DNA of 64,000 nucleotides from Kitasatospora atroaurantiaca (lineage in GTDB: Bacteria > Actinomycetota > Actinomycetes > Streptomycetales > Streptomycetaceae). Positions 7,940 to 17,177 of the stretch are shown piece after piece (the stretch's first letter is position 1; each line of letters starts with the position of its first letter). The notes under the pieces are model-generated. The model searched no databases. It was not told the DNA's origin and saw only the letters and a list, made by a program, of their open reading frames with translations. The position numbers and the translations under genes were made by a program. The stretch lies in the NCBI RefSeq assembly GCF_007828955.1, contig NZ_VIVR01000001.1:7378001-7442000 (forward strand), written 5' to 3'.

Positions 7940-8533
7940 GGGGGTTCCCTTCGGGGGGCGGATGTCACCGAAGCGCACAACCCTACGCACGCCCCCGATG
8001 TTCCCGGCGCTGCCCCCGCTGCCCCTCCGGCCCCGCTGCCCCTCCGGCCCCGCTGCCCCCGCGGCCGCGCTGCGCCGCCCCGGGCCTGCCGGTCGGCGCG
8101 GTAACGAGCGGTTCGTGCCCTGATGATCTCACCCTTCTGCCACTGTCGGCCGGGCCACGCGAGACACGGCCGTACGGTGCCGCCCGCAGGGGCGGGCCGA
8201 GGGTCCGGCGTACGTCGGCGGTCGTCGGGCGGGCGGAGGTGGGCGGCGGGTTCGGGTATCGGGTGAAGATCAGCCCGCCGATCATGGTGACAGCGGCGGA
8301 ATGGTGGGCCGGGCTGCCTCGTCCGCGTAGTAGGCGCGGCGCCGGACGGGACGGATCAGGCATGTGGCCCAGTCCCGGGAGCGGTCGGGAGCCTGTCCTG
8401 GTGGAGTGGGATGACGGCCTCCCCGTCCAGCCCCTGCCGAGGAGGACGGGTGCTCGCAGCGGGAGAGGGATCCGGTTCATCATCCCGGGCGGGCGGCACT
8501 CACCGCGCACAGCGTCCTGAACGGGATACCTCC
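7940..8533. other. Intergenic region with a short C-rich tandem repeat
   Basis: This 594-bp gap has no convincing gene; frames inside it are Arg/Pro-rich shadows. It includes a 17-bp tandem repeat (CCCCGCTGCCCCTCCGG) at 8014-8030 and 8031-8047, with a partial third copy to about 8060. It also holds the upstream region of the FMN-reductase-like gene. Confidence 0.6.
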
Positions 8534-9250
8534 ATGGCAGACACGACTGCGACCTACGACGACCTGCACGCGCTGGTCATCAACTGCACGCTCAAGCGTT
8601 CGCCGGAGCGCAGCCACACACAGGGTCTGATCGACATCAGCACCGGCATCATGGAGCGCCAGGGCGTCCAGGTAGAAGTCCTGAGAGCAGTGGATATCGA
8701 CATCGCGACCGGTGTGTGGCCGGACATGACCGAGCACGGGTGGGAGACGGACGAGTGGCCCGTCATCTACTCGAAGGTGATGGCAGCCGACATCCTTACG
8801 CTGGCGGGACCTGTGTGGTTGGGGGACAACTCCTCGGTGATGAAGCAGGTCATCGAGCGGCTCTATGCCTGCTCGTCGATCCTCAACTCCGAAGGTCAGT
8901 ACGCCTATTACGGCCGTGTCGGCGGCTGTCTGATCACCGGCAACGAGGACGGCGCCAAGCACTGCGCGATGAACGTGATCTACAGCCTCCAGCACCTCGG
9001 TTACACCATCCCCCCGCAGGCCGACGCCGGCTGGGTCGGCGCCGCCGGCCCGGGGCCGTCCTACCTCGACCCCGGCTCGGGCGGCCCGGAGAACGACTTC
9101 ACCAACCGCAACACCACCTTCATGACCTGGAACCAGCTCCACCTGGCCCGCCTGCTCAAGGACGCCGGTGGCATCCCCGCCCACGGCAACCAGCGCTCCG
9201 AGTGGGACGCCGGCTGCCGCTTCGACTTCGAGAACCCCGAACACCGTTGA
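8534..9250 (+). CDS. Flavodoxin-fold NAD(P)H-dependent FMN reductase family, intact copy
   Basis: A 238-residue protein with a flavodoxin-like fold. LHALVINCTLKRSPERSHTQGLI is the N-terminal strand-loop-helix that binds the FMN phosphate. ADILTLAGPVWLGDNSSVMKQVIERL matches the family's second FMN-binding region (TPVYWGSPSSQ-type) and YYGRVGGCLITGNEDGAKHC the third. It probably reduces FMN or quinone-like substrates with NAD(P)H. It is the only full-length copy here: a broken copy lies at 14063-14496 and 3' fragments at 50791-50963 and 62142-62207, all on the same strand. An ATG start with upstream context GATACCTCC gives the conserved N terminus. Confidence 0.85.
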   Translation: MADTTATYDDLHALVINCTLKRSPERSHTQGLIDISTGIMERQGVQVEVLRAVDIDIATGVWPDMTEHGWETDEWPVIYSKVMAADILTLAGPVWLGDNSSVMKQVIERLYACSSILNSEGQYAYYGRVGGCLITGNEDGAKHCAMNVIYSLQHLGYTIPPQADAGWVGAAGPGPSYLDPGSGGPENDFTNRNTTFMTWNQLHLARLLKDAGGIPAHGNQRSEWDAGCRFDFENPEHR

Positions 9251-9836
9251 CCGCAGTGCAGCCTGTAGCTGCCCGCCCGCCGGCGTTCTCAGGCGACACC
9301 CGCCACCGCGACGAGGCCCGAAAAAGACAAGGGCATCGGCTGGGGCGGACGCGGGGAAGGAGGCCCTCCACCCGGCAAGCTGCGATGAGACTTCCCAAGT
9401 AGCCCTGCGTGGTCATCGCCACGGCCTGTGACCAGCGTTCGGTGTGGAATTTGGCGTGGTGCTCCAGGTTGCGCTTGGTTCGCAGACGGTCGGCAGACGA
9501 GACGGCCGGACGGATCGTGATGGGGTGTGGTCGGCCGACAGCGTGCTCGCTCAATGACAGCGCCGACGATCGACCTGCCGAGGTGTTCCGTAAGGGGAAT
9601 CCCGGCGATCCGCAAGGTACCGGCCGAGTTCCTCACGGCGTGGGCCCAACCGATGGAGGCGCTGGTGGCCGAGCGCCGCCCCGACCGGCCGGTTCCGCCG
9701 ATGGCCGGTACCGCCGCGATCGGGGCGGTCGTGCATCTGCCGGCCACCGCCATCGAGGAGGGCCGGGACTTGTCCTCGATGAGCGGCATCCTGGCCGACT
9801 CCGCCTACCGTCTGCTGCTGGCCTGACGGCCCGGTC
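9251..9836. other. Accessory intergenic region with possible gene remnants
   Basis: On the plus strand a frame from ATG 9554 to 9826 encodes 90 residues (IRKVPAEFLTAWAQPMEALVAE... SGILADSAYRLLLA) with reasonable codon bias but no recognised family. On the minus strand near 9390-9500 a short stretch (TKRNLEHHAKFHTERWSQ) also looks protein-like but is cut on both sides. I regard both as remnants left beside the FMN-reductase gene, with low certainty. Confidence 0.35.
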
Positions 9837-10577
9837 TCACTTCAGGTGCCGGGCGAAGAACCGGGCCCCGGCGTCGAGCTCGAACCACGGGGTGCCGGTG
9901 TGTCCGCCCATATTGGCGTGCAGCGTCTTCTCCTTGGTGCCGAAGGCGTCGAACAGGTCCAGGGCCGCCGCCTGCCGGTTGTTCCCTTCGTCGTCCCACT
10001 GCAGCAGGACCTGCAGCGGAATGGTGACCTGGCGGGCCTCCTCGAACATGGCGGCGGGCACGAGACTCCCGGCGAAGAGTCCGGCGGCCGAGATGCGCGG
10101 CTCGACCACCGCCAGCCGGATGCCGATGGAGATCACTCCCCCCTCGTACCCGACCGGGCCGCCGATCTCGGGCAGCGAAAGGAGGGCGTCCAGGGTGGCC
10201 TGCCATTCCGGGACCGCCTTGTCGACCAGCGGGAGGATGAGGGCGTCGACGATCTCGTCGCTGACCGGCTCGTCGGCCTCCATCGCCCGGCGCAGGCCGG
10301 CGCGGGCCTGCTCGGCGGCGGCCCAACGGGGACGGTCACCGCTCCCGGGGAGCTCGATGGTGGCCGCGGCGAAGCCGTACTCCGCCGCGTAGTACCGGGC
10401 CCGCCCCGCCAGCCGGGGGTACATCTTGTGCAGTCCGAGCGGAGGGTGGCCGATCAGGATCAGCGGTGCCGGTGCGGATGAGGATGCGGGCGTCCACAGG
10501 ATGCCGGGGATCTCGCCGAGGGTGAATTCGCGTTCGAGGACGCCGTCGTCGAGGCGCTGTTCAGAAGTGAATTGCAT
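9837..10577 (-). CDS. Alpha/beta hydrolase (dienelactone-hydrolase-like) with altered nucleophile elbow
   Basis: A 246-residue alpha/beta-hydrolase-fold protein. ILWTPASSSAPAPLILIGHPPLG is the first strand and oxyanion region; FAAATIELPGSGDRP is the loop after strand 4. The Asp and His of the triad are plausible in VLLQWDDEGNNRQ and ANMGGHTGTPW. The nucleophile elbow, normally G-x-S-x-G, reads VGYEGGVISIG, with Glu where the Ser is expected. Either the protein has lost hydrolase activity or the nucleophile differs. An AAGG ribosome site precedes the ATG. It lies between the FMN-reductase gene and an IS110 element, in an accessory region. Confidence 0.75.
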   Translation of the reverse strand: MQFTSEQRLDDGVLEREFTLGEIPGILWTPASSSAPAPLILIGHPPLGLHKMYPRLAGRARYYAAEYGFAAATIELPGSGDRPRWAAAEQARAGLRRAMEADEPVSDEIVDALILPLVDKAVPEWQATLDALLSLPEIGGPVGYEGGVISIGIRLAVVEPRISAAGLFAGSLVPAAMFEEARQVTIPLQVLLQWDDEGNNRQAAALDLFDAFGTKEKTLHANMGGHTGTPWFELDAGARFFARHLK

Positions 10578-10752
10578 GGTCGTGCCTTTCGGGAGTGCTC
10601 TTGAACGGCGCTCCCGGACGACCTATCGCCCGACCGTGAGGCCTTGGCGGCGAGCGCCTCTGCGTGCCGGAACAATGCGGCTACGGCGAGCGACGCAACC
10701 GCAGAGCCACGCTCCATCGCCTCGCGGTGATCGACGCTTCCTAATGTCGTTG

Positions 10753-11949
10753 TCAAGCCGTCTCGGTCACTGGGGGTGTGATGTGGTAGCACCGTCGGTC
10801 ACGGATCAGCGCCCACAGGACATTGACCCGTCGGCGGGCCAGGGCCATCACGGCCTGGACATGCTTCTTCCCCTCGGCGCGCTTCCGGTCGTAGAACACC
10901 CGCGAGTTCGGATCACAGCGGATGCTCACCAACGCCGAGGTATAGAAGACCCGTTGGAGCCTGCGGTGGTAGACGGTCGGCCGATGCAGGTTGCCACTGA
11001 CCTTGCCCGAGTCGCGTGGCGCCGGGGCGACACCGGCGAAGGCCGCCAAAGCGTCCGGCGAGGCGAAGCCATCCAGGCTGCCGCCGACTCCGGCCAGGAA
11101 CTCGGCGCCGAGCACGGCGCCGATGCCGGGGACGCTCTCGACTATCTCGGCGAGTTCGTGCTCGCGAAACCGGCCCTCGATGAGCTTGTCCATCTCGGTG
11201 ATCTGCTCGTTGAGGGCCATCACCCCCTCGGCCAGAGTGTGGACCAGCCTGGCGATGGTCTTCTCCCCGGGGACGGAGGTGTGCTGGCGCTGGGCGGCCT
11301 CGACGGCCGCTTCGGCCAGGGCTCTGGCATTGCGGACCTTACGGTTGGCCAGCCACTTGGTCAGCCGCGCGACGCCGACGCGGCGGATCGCGGCCGGCGT
11401 CTGATGCTCGGTCAGCAGCTTGAGCGGACCGAGGTTGGTCACATCCAGGGCCCGCTCCAGGGACGGGAACATGCTCAGCAGGGTGCCGCGCAGACGGTTG
11501 ACGGCGCGGGTGCGGTCCTCGACCAGGTCGGCACGGCGGCCGGTCAGCAGCTTGAGCTCGATCGCGGCCTCGTCGCCGGGACGGATGGGCTGCAGATCGC
11601 GGCGCATCCTGGCCTGGTCGGCGATCACGTAGGCGTCGCGGGCGTCGGTCTTGCCTTCCCCGCGGTAGCCGTCGGACGCGCGGTTCACCAGGCGGCCGGG
11701 GATGTACAGGACCTCCTGGCCGTGGGCGACGAGCAGGCTCAGCAGCAGGGCGGGTTCCCCGCCGGTCATGTCGATCGCCCAGGTCACCTGGTCGCCGCCG
11801 GCCAGGGCGAGGACGTCGCCGATCAGCTGCAGCAGCTCGGGCTCGTCGTTGGCGACCCGCCGCGACATCAGGGTCTTGCCCTCGGTGTCCAGGGCCAGGC
11901 CGTGGTGGTGGCCTTTGCCGCTGTCGATCCCCGCCCATATCCGGCTCAT
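10753..11949 (-). mobile_element. IS110-family transposase (DEDD/serine recombinase)
   Basis: A 398-residue transposase. The RuvC-like N-terminal domain shows IWAGIDSGKGHH (first Asp), WAIDMTGG and GEGKTDARDAYVIAD, the KTDARDA signature of the IS110 family. The C-terminal part has VPGIGAVLGAEFLAGVG and APRDSGKVSGNLHRP, with the serine of the Transposase_20 domain. The frame is intact, so it may be active. Known IS110 elements use a structured bridge RNA from the non-coding end upstream of the gene; a hairpin fits there (12058-12126). Element ends are not certain; a 9-bp match CTTCCTAAT occurs at 10737-10745 and 12031-12039. Confidence 0.93.
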
Positions 11950-12190
11950 CGTGCTCCTGACGTGCGTGTTCGTTCTGTTCGTACCACGGACGACCTCGCC
12001 GGCATTGCTCTACTCAGCGACTTGCTCGCACTTCCTAATCGGCGGCCGAGTCGTCGTGGGGTGCTGGGCGGCGAAGCGTCGTATGCCACGAGACGGCAGC
12101 CGCCTGATAGCCACACCCAGCACCCCTGGGCGACCCAACCTTACGAGTGGCTCGATCAACCCAGCTCAGAAGGTAGAGCCGCCTGAGTTG
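11950..12190 (-). ncRNA. Candidate IS110 bridge-RNA region with 11-bp stem
   Basis: The region upstream of the transposase start carries GGGGTGCTGGG (12058-12068) and CCCAGCACCCC (12116-12126), a perfect 11-bp stem around a 47-base loop. This is where IS110-group elements encode their bridge RNA. The RNA and its limits are inferred from family knowledge plus the stem; guide loops were not identified. The hairpin could instead be a terminator of the MFS gene, which ends at 12211 on the same strand. Confidence 0.4.
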
Positions 12191-12210
12191 CGCGCATGGT
12201 TCCTTCCCGG

Positions 12211-13563
12211 TCACCAGCGCGACTTTGTGCTCTGCCCCACCGGCTGAGCCACCTCCTGCACGGGATGGGCCGCCTCCACCTCCGGCGCGGCGGGCCGGCC
12301 AGGCGCGGCGGCCAACCGGAGCAGGCTCGCCCGCCGCTGAAGCGCGCCGAGGCCGGTCGCCGCCCCGCCGAGCGCGACCCAGCCCAGCGGTCCCGCGGTC
12401 ATCACCACCCCGGTCAGAAGCAGCGGGCCGAGCGACTTCTGCACCGACTGCGCCATCCCGGCGGCTCCCAGGTAGGAGGCGCGGGCGCGCGGCGGTGCCA
12501 GGCTCACCGCCAGCTCCCAGGAGCTGACCGAGCGCAGCAGTTCGGCCATGGTGACCAGGACGGCGGCGGCCAGCAGCGCCGCGGAGGCCGCCAGGGCGCC
12601 GCCGCCGGTCGCGGCGGCCAGCAGCAGGCAGGCCGTGAGCAGCGTCAGCCCGTACCAGCGCAGTGCCTTGACGGCTCCGCGCGGCCCCTCGGCCCAGGCG
12701 GAGACACGCAGTTGGAGCACCACCACGAGGACGGTGTTGAGCACCAGGAAGGCGGGGACCAGGGCGGGCGGCGCCCCGGTGCGATGGACCAGCCACAGCG
12801 GCAGGCCCACGTTGAGGACCGAGTCGTCCAGGTTGAGCGGGATGTCGAGCAGGACGAACAGCAGGTAGCCGCGGTCGCGCCAGGGGCTGGGCGCGGCCAC
12901 CGCCGCGCCGTCCGGCTCCGCCCCGGTGCCGTCCGGCTGCCGGGCCACCACCAGGCCGTGCCCGGCCGGCTCGTCGGTGCGGCGGACGAGCGCGGCGGCC
13001 AGGACGAAGGAGAGGCCGTTGGCGACGATCAGCGTGCGGTACGCGTCGGCGGTGCCGACCGCCAGCCCGAGCGCCGCGAGGCCGGCGCCGAGCGCGTAGC
13101 CGGCGTTGGCAACGCTGCGGAACAGCGCCTGGTAGGCACCCCGGTGCTCGCCCGCGACGCGGGTGGCGAAGAGCATCTCCAGTGTCTTGGCCGCCCGTTC
13201 GCCGAGGCAGGTGAGGGCCACCACGACCAGGAGCACGGCGAACCGGTCCACCACCAGCAGCACCGCCATGGTTCCGAGGCGCAGCAGGTGGCAGGTGATC
13301 AGCAGGTCGCGGACCGGGAGCCGTTCGGCCGCCCGGCCGGCCAGCGGGGAGCCGGCGATCCCGGCCACCGCGCCGATGCCGAGCAGCAGGCCGAGTTGGC
13401 GGGCGTCGAGGCCGCGGACGAAGGTGAAGTACAGCACCGAGGCGGCCGACCAGACGCCAGTGCCGGTCCGGTCGACGAACTGGGAGAGCAGCATCATCCG
13501 CCCGTTCCGCCCGCCCGGCGGCCGCCGCAATTGTGCAACCAGTCCGTTCCCGCTCCGCCGCAT
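12211..13563 (-). CDS. Major facilitator superfamily exporter
   Basis: A 450-residue integral membrane protein with about 11-12 hydrophobic segments. The N-terminal half has the loop 2-3 type motif (GIAGSPLAGRAAERLPVRDLL) of MFS transporters. A central cytoplasmic loop (RRTDEPAGHGLVVARQPDG...) separates the halves. The C-terminal tail after ~residue 410 is hydrophilic. It most resembles drug or metabolite exporters; the substrate is unknown. A MarR-type palindrome lies 28 bp upstream of the start, suggesting induction by a small molecule, but no intact MarR gene is adjacent. The IS110 element sits directly downstream. Confidence 0.82.
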   Translation of the reverse strand: MRRSGNGLVAQLRRPPGGRNGRMMLLSQFVDRTGTGVWSAASVLYFTFVRGLDARQLGLLLGIGAVAGIAGSPLAGRAAERLPVRDLLITCHLLRLGTMAVLLVVDRFAVLLVVVALTCLGERAAKTLEMLFATRVAGEHRGAYQALFRSVANAGYALGAGLAALGLAVGTADAYRTLIVANGLSFVLAAALVRRTDEPAGHGLVVARQPDGTGAEPDGAAVAAPSPWRDRGYLLFVLLDIPLNLDDSVLNVGLPLWLVHRTGAPPALVPAFLVLNTVLVVVLQLRVSAWAEGPRGAVKALRWYGLTLLTACLLLAAATGGGALAASAALLAAAVLVTMAELLRSVSSWELAVSLAPPRARASYLGAAGMAQSVQKSLGPLLLTGVVMTAGPLGWVALGGAATGLGALQRRASLLRLAAAPGRPAAPEVEAAHPVQEVAQPVGQSTKSRW

Positions 13564-13590
13564 GGCAAGCCCCGATCCGCTCTCGACATG

Positions 13591-13623
13591 AATCTCGACA
13601 TCAAGATACTTTATGTCGAGATT
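13591..13623. promoter_or_regulatory. Palindromic MarR-type operator upstream of the MFS gene
   Basis: AATCTCGACAT (13591-13601) is mirrored by ATGTCGAGATT (13613-13623), a perfect 11-bp inverted repeat with an 11-base spacer. Inside it ATCTCGACATCAAGAT is itself nearly palindromic, matching the ATCTTGA/TCAAGAT-type sites used by many MarR regulators in Streptomyces. It lies 28 bp before the MFS start codon and covers the stop of the QatC-like fragment. Confidence 0.65.
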
Positions 13624-13931
13624 CCTCGGAAGCAGTGGCCTTCGGTTGTCCAGGCGTCCCCGGTGAGCCAGGTAAGGAGTTCACTGAGTAGCTCGCCTGG
13701 TCGGCTGTTCCACGGGACCGGGTCGTGCGTGTGGACTGTGAGCTCCAAGCTTCGGCTGAACGTGGTGGCGCAGTAAGCCCGTCGGTCGGCGAGGTATGCG
13801 GCGGCAGCGATCCGTACGAGGTCGGCGACGGGCACTGGAAGCGGGCCGAGGAGGGTGAGGTCCCAGCCCAGATTCCCGACCCCTGCGGATGCGCGGGGGA
13901 CGTACCCCGAGGTCACCACCTCCTTCGTCAT
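13611..13931 (-). pseudogene. Fragment resembling the N-terminal region of QatC/QueC-like proteins
   Basis: A 106-residue frame. Its middle and end (GWDLTLLGPLPVPVADLVRIAAAAYLADRR..., FSRSLELTVHTHDPVPW and LLTWLTGDAWT) match the pattern I know from the N terminus of QueC-like QatC proteins of Qat anti-phage systems: a DLxxIAxAxYxADR helix, an SRxLELxVxxxDPxxW strand and an LLxxLTGDxW motif. The downstream PP-loop domain is missing; the frame ends at a stop inside the MarR-type palindrome, so the gene was cut there. This is a resemblance from memory, without alignment. Confidence 0.45.
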
Positions 13932-14062
13932 CTTCCTCGACCCAGCGACCTGAGCGAAATGGTCGTCAGGGTGATCCCTGGTTCTCGGTGCGCGGTAGCA
14001 GGGCGCCGGCGCCTTTTCGCTTCTCCGCTGGTCAGATAGGGTGCCAGAGTGTCCCGCCGATC

Positions 14063-14496
14063 TGGTTGGGGGACAACTCCTCGGTGATGAAGCAGGTCAT
14101 CGAGCGGCTCTATGCCTGCTCGTCGATCCTCAACTCCGAAGGTCAGTACGCCTATTACGGCCGTGTCGGCGGCTGTCTGATCACCGGCAACGAGGACGGC
14201 GCCAAGCACTGCGCGATGAACGTGCTGTACAGCCTGCAGCACCTGGGGTACGTGATCCCGCCGCAGGCGGACGCCGGCTGGGTGGGGGGGCGGGCCCGGG
14301 GCCGTCCTATCTCGACCCCGGCTCGGGTGGCCCGAGAACGACTTCACCAACCGCAACACCACCTTCATGACCTGGAACCAGCTCCACCTGGCCCGCCTGC
14401 TCAAGGACGCCGGTGGCATCCCCGCCCACGGCAACCAGCGCTCCGAGTGGGTCGCCGCGCTGCCGCTTCGACTTTGAGAACCCTGAACACAGATGA
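14063..14496 (+). pseudogene. Broken second copy of the FMN-reductase-like gene
   Basis: Bases from 14063 match 8816 onward of the intact gene, with an identical run of about 160 bp, a diverged patch of about 70 bp with third-position changes, and near-identity again to the stop. The first ~94 codons are absent. Small indels break the frame: after GGGTGGGGGG near 14290, at GGTGGCCCGAGAACG near 14330 (one base lost) and around GTCGCCGCGCTG near 14455. The alternating identity suggests gene conversion or mixed descent. Confidence 0.92.
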
Positions 14497-14646
14497 GACG
14501 CACGGCAGGCGTCGAAGGCCGGGCGACTTGCTGCCCGAGGCCCGGGTCATCCGCCGGCTCAGGGATAGTCGCTCTGCTCGCAGACTGCCCGGGCGGGGCC
14601 GCCGAGCGGCTGGCCCGGCGCGACCCGGCGCACCGCTGTCGCCCCG

Positions 14647-17139
14647 TCAGGCCGTGGTCGCCGCCGCGGTGGAAGCCGGAAGATCCTGTTCCGCCCAGAT
14701 GAGTTTGCCGTCGGTGGTGTAGCGGTGGCCCCAGCGGCGGGTGAGTTGGGCGACCAGGAACAGGCCGCGACCGCCCTCGTCGGTGGTGCGGGCGTGGCGC
14801 AGCCGCGGTGAGGTGCTGCTGGCGTCGGACACCTCGCAGACCAGTACGGCGTGCCGGATCAGACGCAGACGGATCGGACCGCCGCCGTAACGGATGGCGT
14901 TGGTGACCAGTTCGCTGACGATGAGTTCCGTCGTCATCGCCAGGTCGACCAGGCCCCACCGGACGAGCTGTTGGACGGCCAGAGACCGGGTGTTCGCGAC
15001 GACGGCCGGATCGGACGGCACATCCCAGGAGGCGACCTGATGGGCACCCAGGGCACGCGTGCGCGCGATCAGCAGGGCGACGTCATCGGACGGTGGACCG
15101 GTCAGCACGGTGTCGACCACCGCCCCGCACAGGGTGTCCAGCGGCAGGCCCGGCTGTGCGAGGGCGATGCTCAAGCGGGTCAGCCCCTCCTCGATGTCGT
15201 GGTCGAATGCCTCGACGAGCCCATCGGTGTAGAGGGCGATCAGGCTTCCCTCGGGCAGCTCCAGTTCGGCGGACTCGAAGGGCAGTCCTCCCAGACCGAG
15301 CGGCGGACCGGCAGGCAGGTCGAGGAAGGTGACGGTGCCGTCCGATGCGACCACCGCGGGCGGGGGGTGCCCGGCCCTGGCCATGGCGCACCGCCGCGTG
15401 ACCGGATCGTAGACGGCGTAAAGGCAGGTGGCGCCCAGGACGGCCTGGGAGACGGCCTCGTCGTCGGGTTCTTCCTCCGTGAGGCGGATCACCAGGTCGT
15501 CGAGGCGGGCCAGCAGCTCATCGGGGTGCAGATCCATGTCGGCGAGCGTGTGCACGGCGGTGCGCAACCGCCCCATCGTGGCCGCGGCATTCATGCCGTG
15601 CCCGACCACGTCGCCGACGACCAGGGCGACCCGGGCGCCGGACAGCGGGATCACGTCGAACCAGTCCCCGCCCACTCCGTCCCGTACGTCCGCCGGGAGG
15701 TAGCGCGATGCCACCTCCAGGGCCGTCCCGCCGCTGAGCGTGTGCGGCAGCAGGCTGCGCTGGAGAGCGAGGGAGGCGGTGTGCTCGCGGGTGTACCGGC
15801 GTGCGTTGTCCACGTACACCGCGGCCCGCGCGACGAACTCCTCGGCGAGGAGCAGATCGTCCGGCTCGAAGGGAACCGGGTTCTGCGAGCGGGCGAAGGT
15901 GGCCAGACCGAGGACGACACCGCGCGCTCGCAGCGGCACGGTCATGAGTGAGTGAAAGCCGAACTCGCGGATCTTCGCCGCTCTGGCAGGATGCTCGATC
16001 GCCCACATACTGTCGGACGGATCCAGGGCCGGGGCCAGGAATGCCTCGCCCTCGATCAGGTAGTTGCCGTCGTGGGGTGGCACGACGTTGACAGGTTCTC
16101 CGAGCGCGGCGACCGCCTCGGGACAGCCTTCGCGGACCGACTGCAGCCCGGCACGCCGCATCGCGGGCCTGGCAGCGAGCGGACCCGGAGCCGGCTCGTC
16201 ACCGTGCAGAACCGACTCCAGCAGGTCGACGGCGGTGAAGTCGGCGAGGCGCGGCACGGCGAAGTCGGCCAGCTCCTGGGCGGTGCGCATGATGTCCAGG
16301 GTGCTTCCGATACGCGCGCCGGCCTCGTTGAGCAGGGCCAGGCGCTCTCGCGCCTTCCACCGGTCGGTGACGTCCATGCCCATGTAGCACACGCCGAGCA
16401 CGTTGCCGTCCCGGTCGGTGAGCCGGAAGAACGAGGTCGAGTACGAGTGCTGCCGGTGCGGATCCGCCCAGGTCCACCCCTGGTACTCGTAGTCGATCAC
16501 CGGTTCGCCCGTCTCCAGCACCTTGTGCATCTGCGCCTCGAGCGCATCGGTGTTCAGGCCGGGCAGCGAGTCCCTCATCCGGTGTCCGAGCCGCTGGTCG
16601 CGAGGGATCCCGCCATAGCGTTCCAGGGTGTCGTTCATCCAGACGTACCGCAGATCCGGGCTGAGCACCGCCATGCCGATCGGCGAACGCGTCAGGAACC
16701 CTTCGAGTACGGAGCCGGTCACCGCCCAGGACGGCGTCTGCGCCAGGTCGACTGCGGAGACGAGCACGCAGTCGTGCCCGTCCAGGTCGAACAGCGACGA
16801 GACCCGCAGGCCGACCTCGATACGTCGGCCGTCGCGGTGCCTGACCGCGACCAGACCGCCCCAACCGCTCCCCGCACAGCACTGCTCGGCGACGCCCGCA
16901 ACTTTCGCCATGTCCTCCGGTGTTGCCAGCAGCAGTGCGGCGGAGTGGTTGACCACCTCGGCGGCGGAATAGCCGAGAAGCTCCTCCGCGGACGCCGTCC
17001 AACCGATGACCGTGCCCGCCGCGTCGATCACTGCTGTTGCGGTATTCGCCATGTCGAACGGCCCGTGCACTCCGCTCGGCGTGACATCCCCGTCGGTGGA
17101 CCTCGCGGTCGGCCCGCCTACGGCTGGCGTAAGGCGCAT
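14647..17139 (-). CDS. PAS-PAS-GAF-PP2C(SpoIIE)-HATPase signalling phosphatase
   Basis: An 830-residue soluble regulator of the Rsb/SpoIIE type. Two PAS domains come first (about residues 30-135, with GWTASAEELLGYSAAEVV, and 150-265, with YVWMNDTLERYGGIPRDQRLG). A GAF domain follows (about 275-450), then a PP2C-like phosphatase (about 465-680: DVRDGVGGDWFDVIPL, VGDVVGHGMNAAATM, ALYTDGLVEA, PSDDVALLIARTR, the metal-binding Asp set). It ends in an anti-sigma-type HATPase (about 695-820: ELIVSELVTNAIRYG and DEGGRGLFLVAQL). Such proteins act on anti-anti-sigma factors and respond to signals sensed by PAS/GAF. GAGGAG lies before the ATG. No partner anti-sigma gene is nearby. Confidence 0.92.
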   Translation of the reverse strand: MRLTPAVGGPTARSTDGDVTPSGVHGPFDMANTATAVIDAAGTVIGWTASAEELLGYSAAEVVNHSAALLLATPEDMAKVAGVAEQCCAGSGWGGLVAVRHRDGRRIEVGLRVSSLFDLDGHDCVLVSAVDLAQTPSWAVTGSVLEGFLTRSPIGMAVLSPDLRYVWMNDTLERYGGIPRDQRLGHRMRDSLPGLNTDALEAQMHKVLETGEPVIDYEYQGWTWADPHRQHSYSTSFFRLTDRDGNVLGVCYMGMDVTDRWKARERLALLNEAGARIGSTLDIMRTAQELADFAVPRLADFTAVDLLESVLHGDEPAPGPLAARPAMRRAGLQSVREGCPEAVAALGEPVNVVPPHDGNYLIEGEAFLAPALDPSDSMWAIEHPARAAKIREFGFHSLMTVPLRARGVVLGLATFARSQNPVPFEPDDLLLAEEFVARAAVYVDNARRYTREHTASLALQRSLLPHTLSGGTALEVASRYLPADVRDGVGGDWFDVIPLSGARVALVVGDVVGHGMNAAATMGRLRTAVHTLADMDLHPDELLARLDDLVIRLTEEEPDDEAVSQAVLGATCLYAVYDPVTRRCAMARAGHPPPAVVASDGTVTFLDLPAGPPLGLGGLPFESAELELPEGSLIALYTDGLVEAFDHDIEEGLTRLSIALAQPGLPLDTLCGAVVDTVLTGPPSDDVALLIARTRALGAHQVASWDVPSDPAVVANTRSLAVQQLVRWGLVDLAMTTELIVSELVTNAIRYGGGPIRLRLIRHAVLVCEVSDASSTSPRLRHARTTDEGGRGLFLVAQLTRRWGHRYTTDGKLIWAEQDLPASTAAATTA

Positions 17140-17177
17140 GACAATCCACTCCTCACCCCATTGTGATGCCTCGGGTT

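Noticed and set aside
8014..8060. C-rich tandem repeat as a CRISPR-like or attachment feature
   Set aside because: Units are 17 bp and directly abutting with no spacers; simple slippage repeat.
10737..12039. CTTCCTAAT direct repeat as ends of the IS110 element
   Set aside because: A 9-bp match between two regions of this size can arise by chance, and the distance would leave only about 90 bp upstream of the gene, short for a bridge-RNA end. Kept only as a remark.
10426..12186. A 586-residue plus-strand frame
   Set aside because: Antisense to the IS110 transposase and part of the hydrolase; no family pattern.
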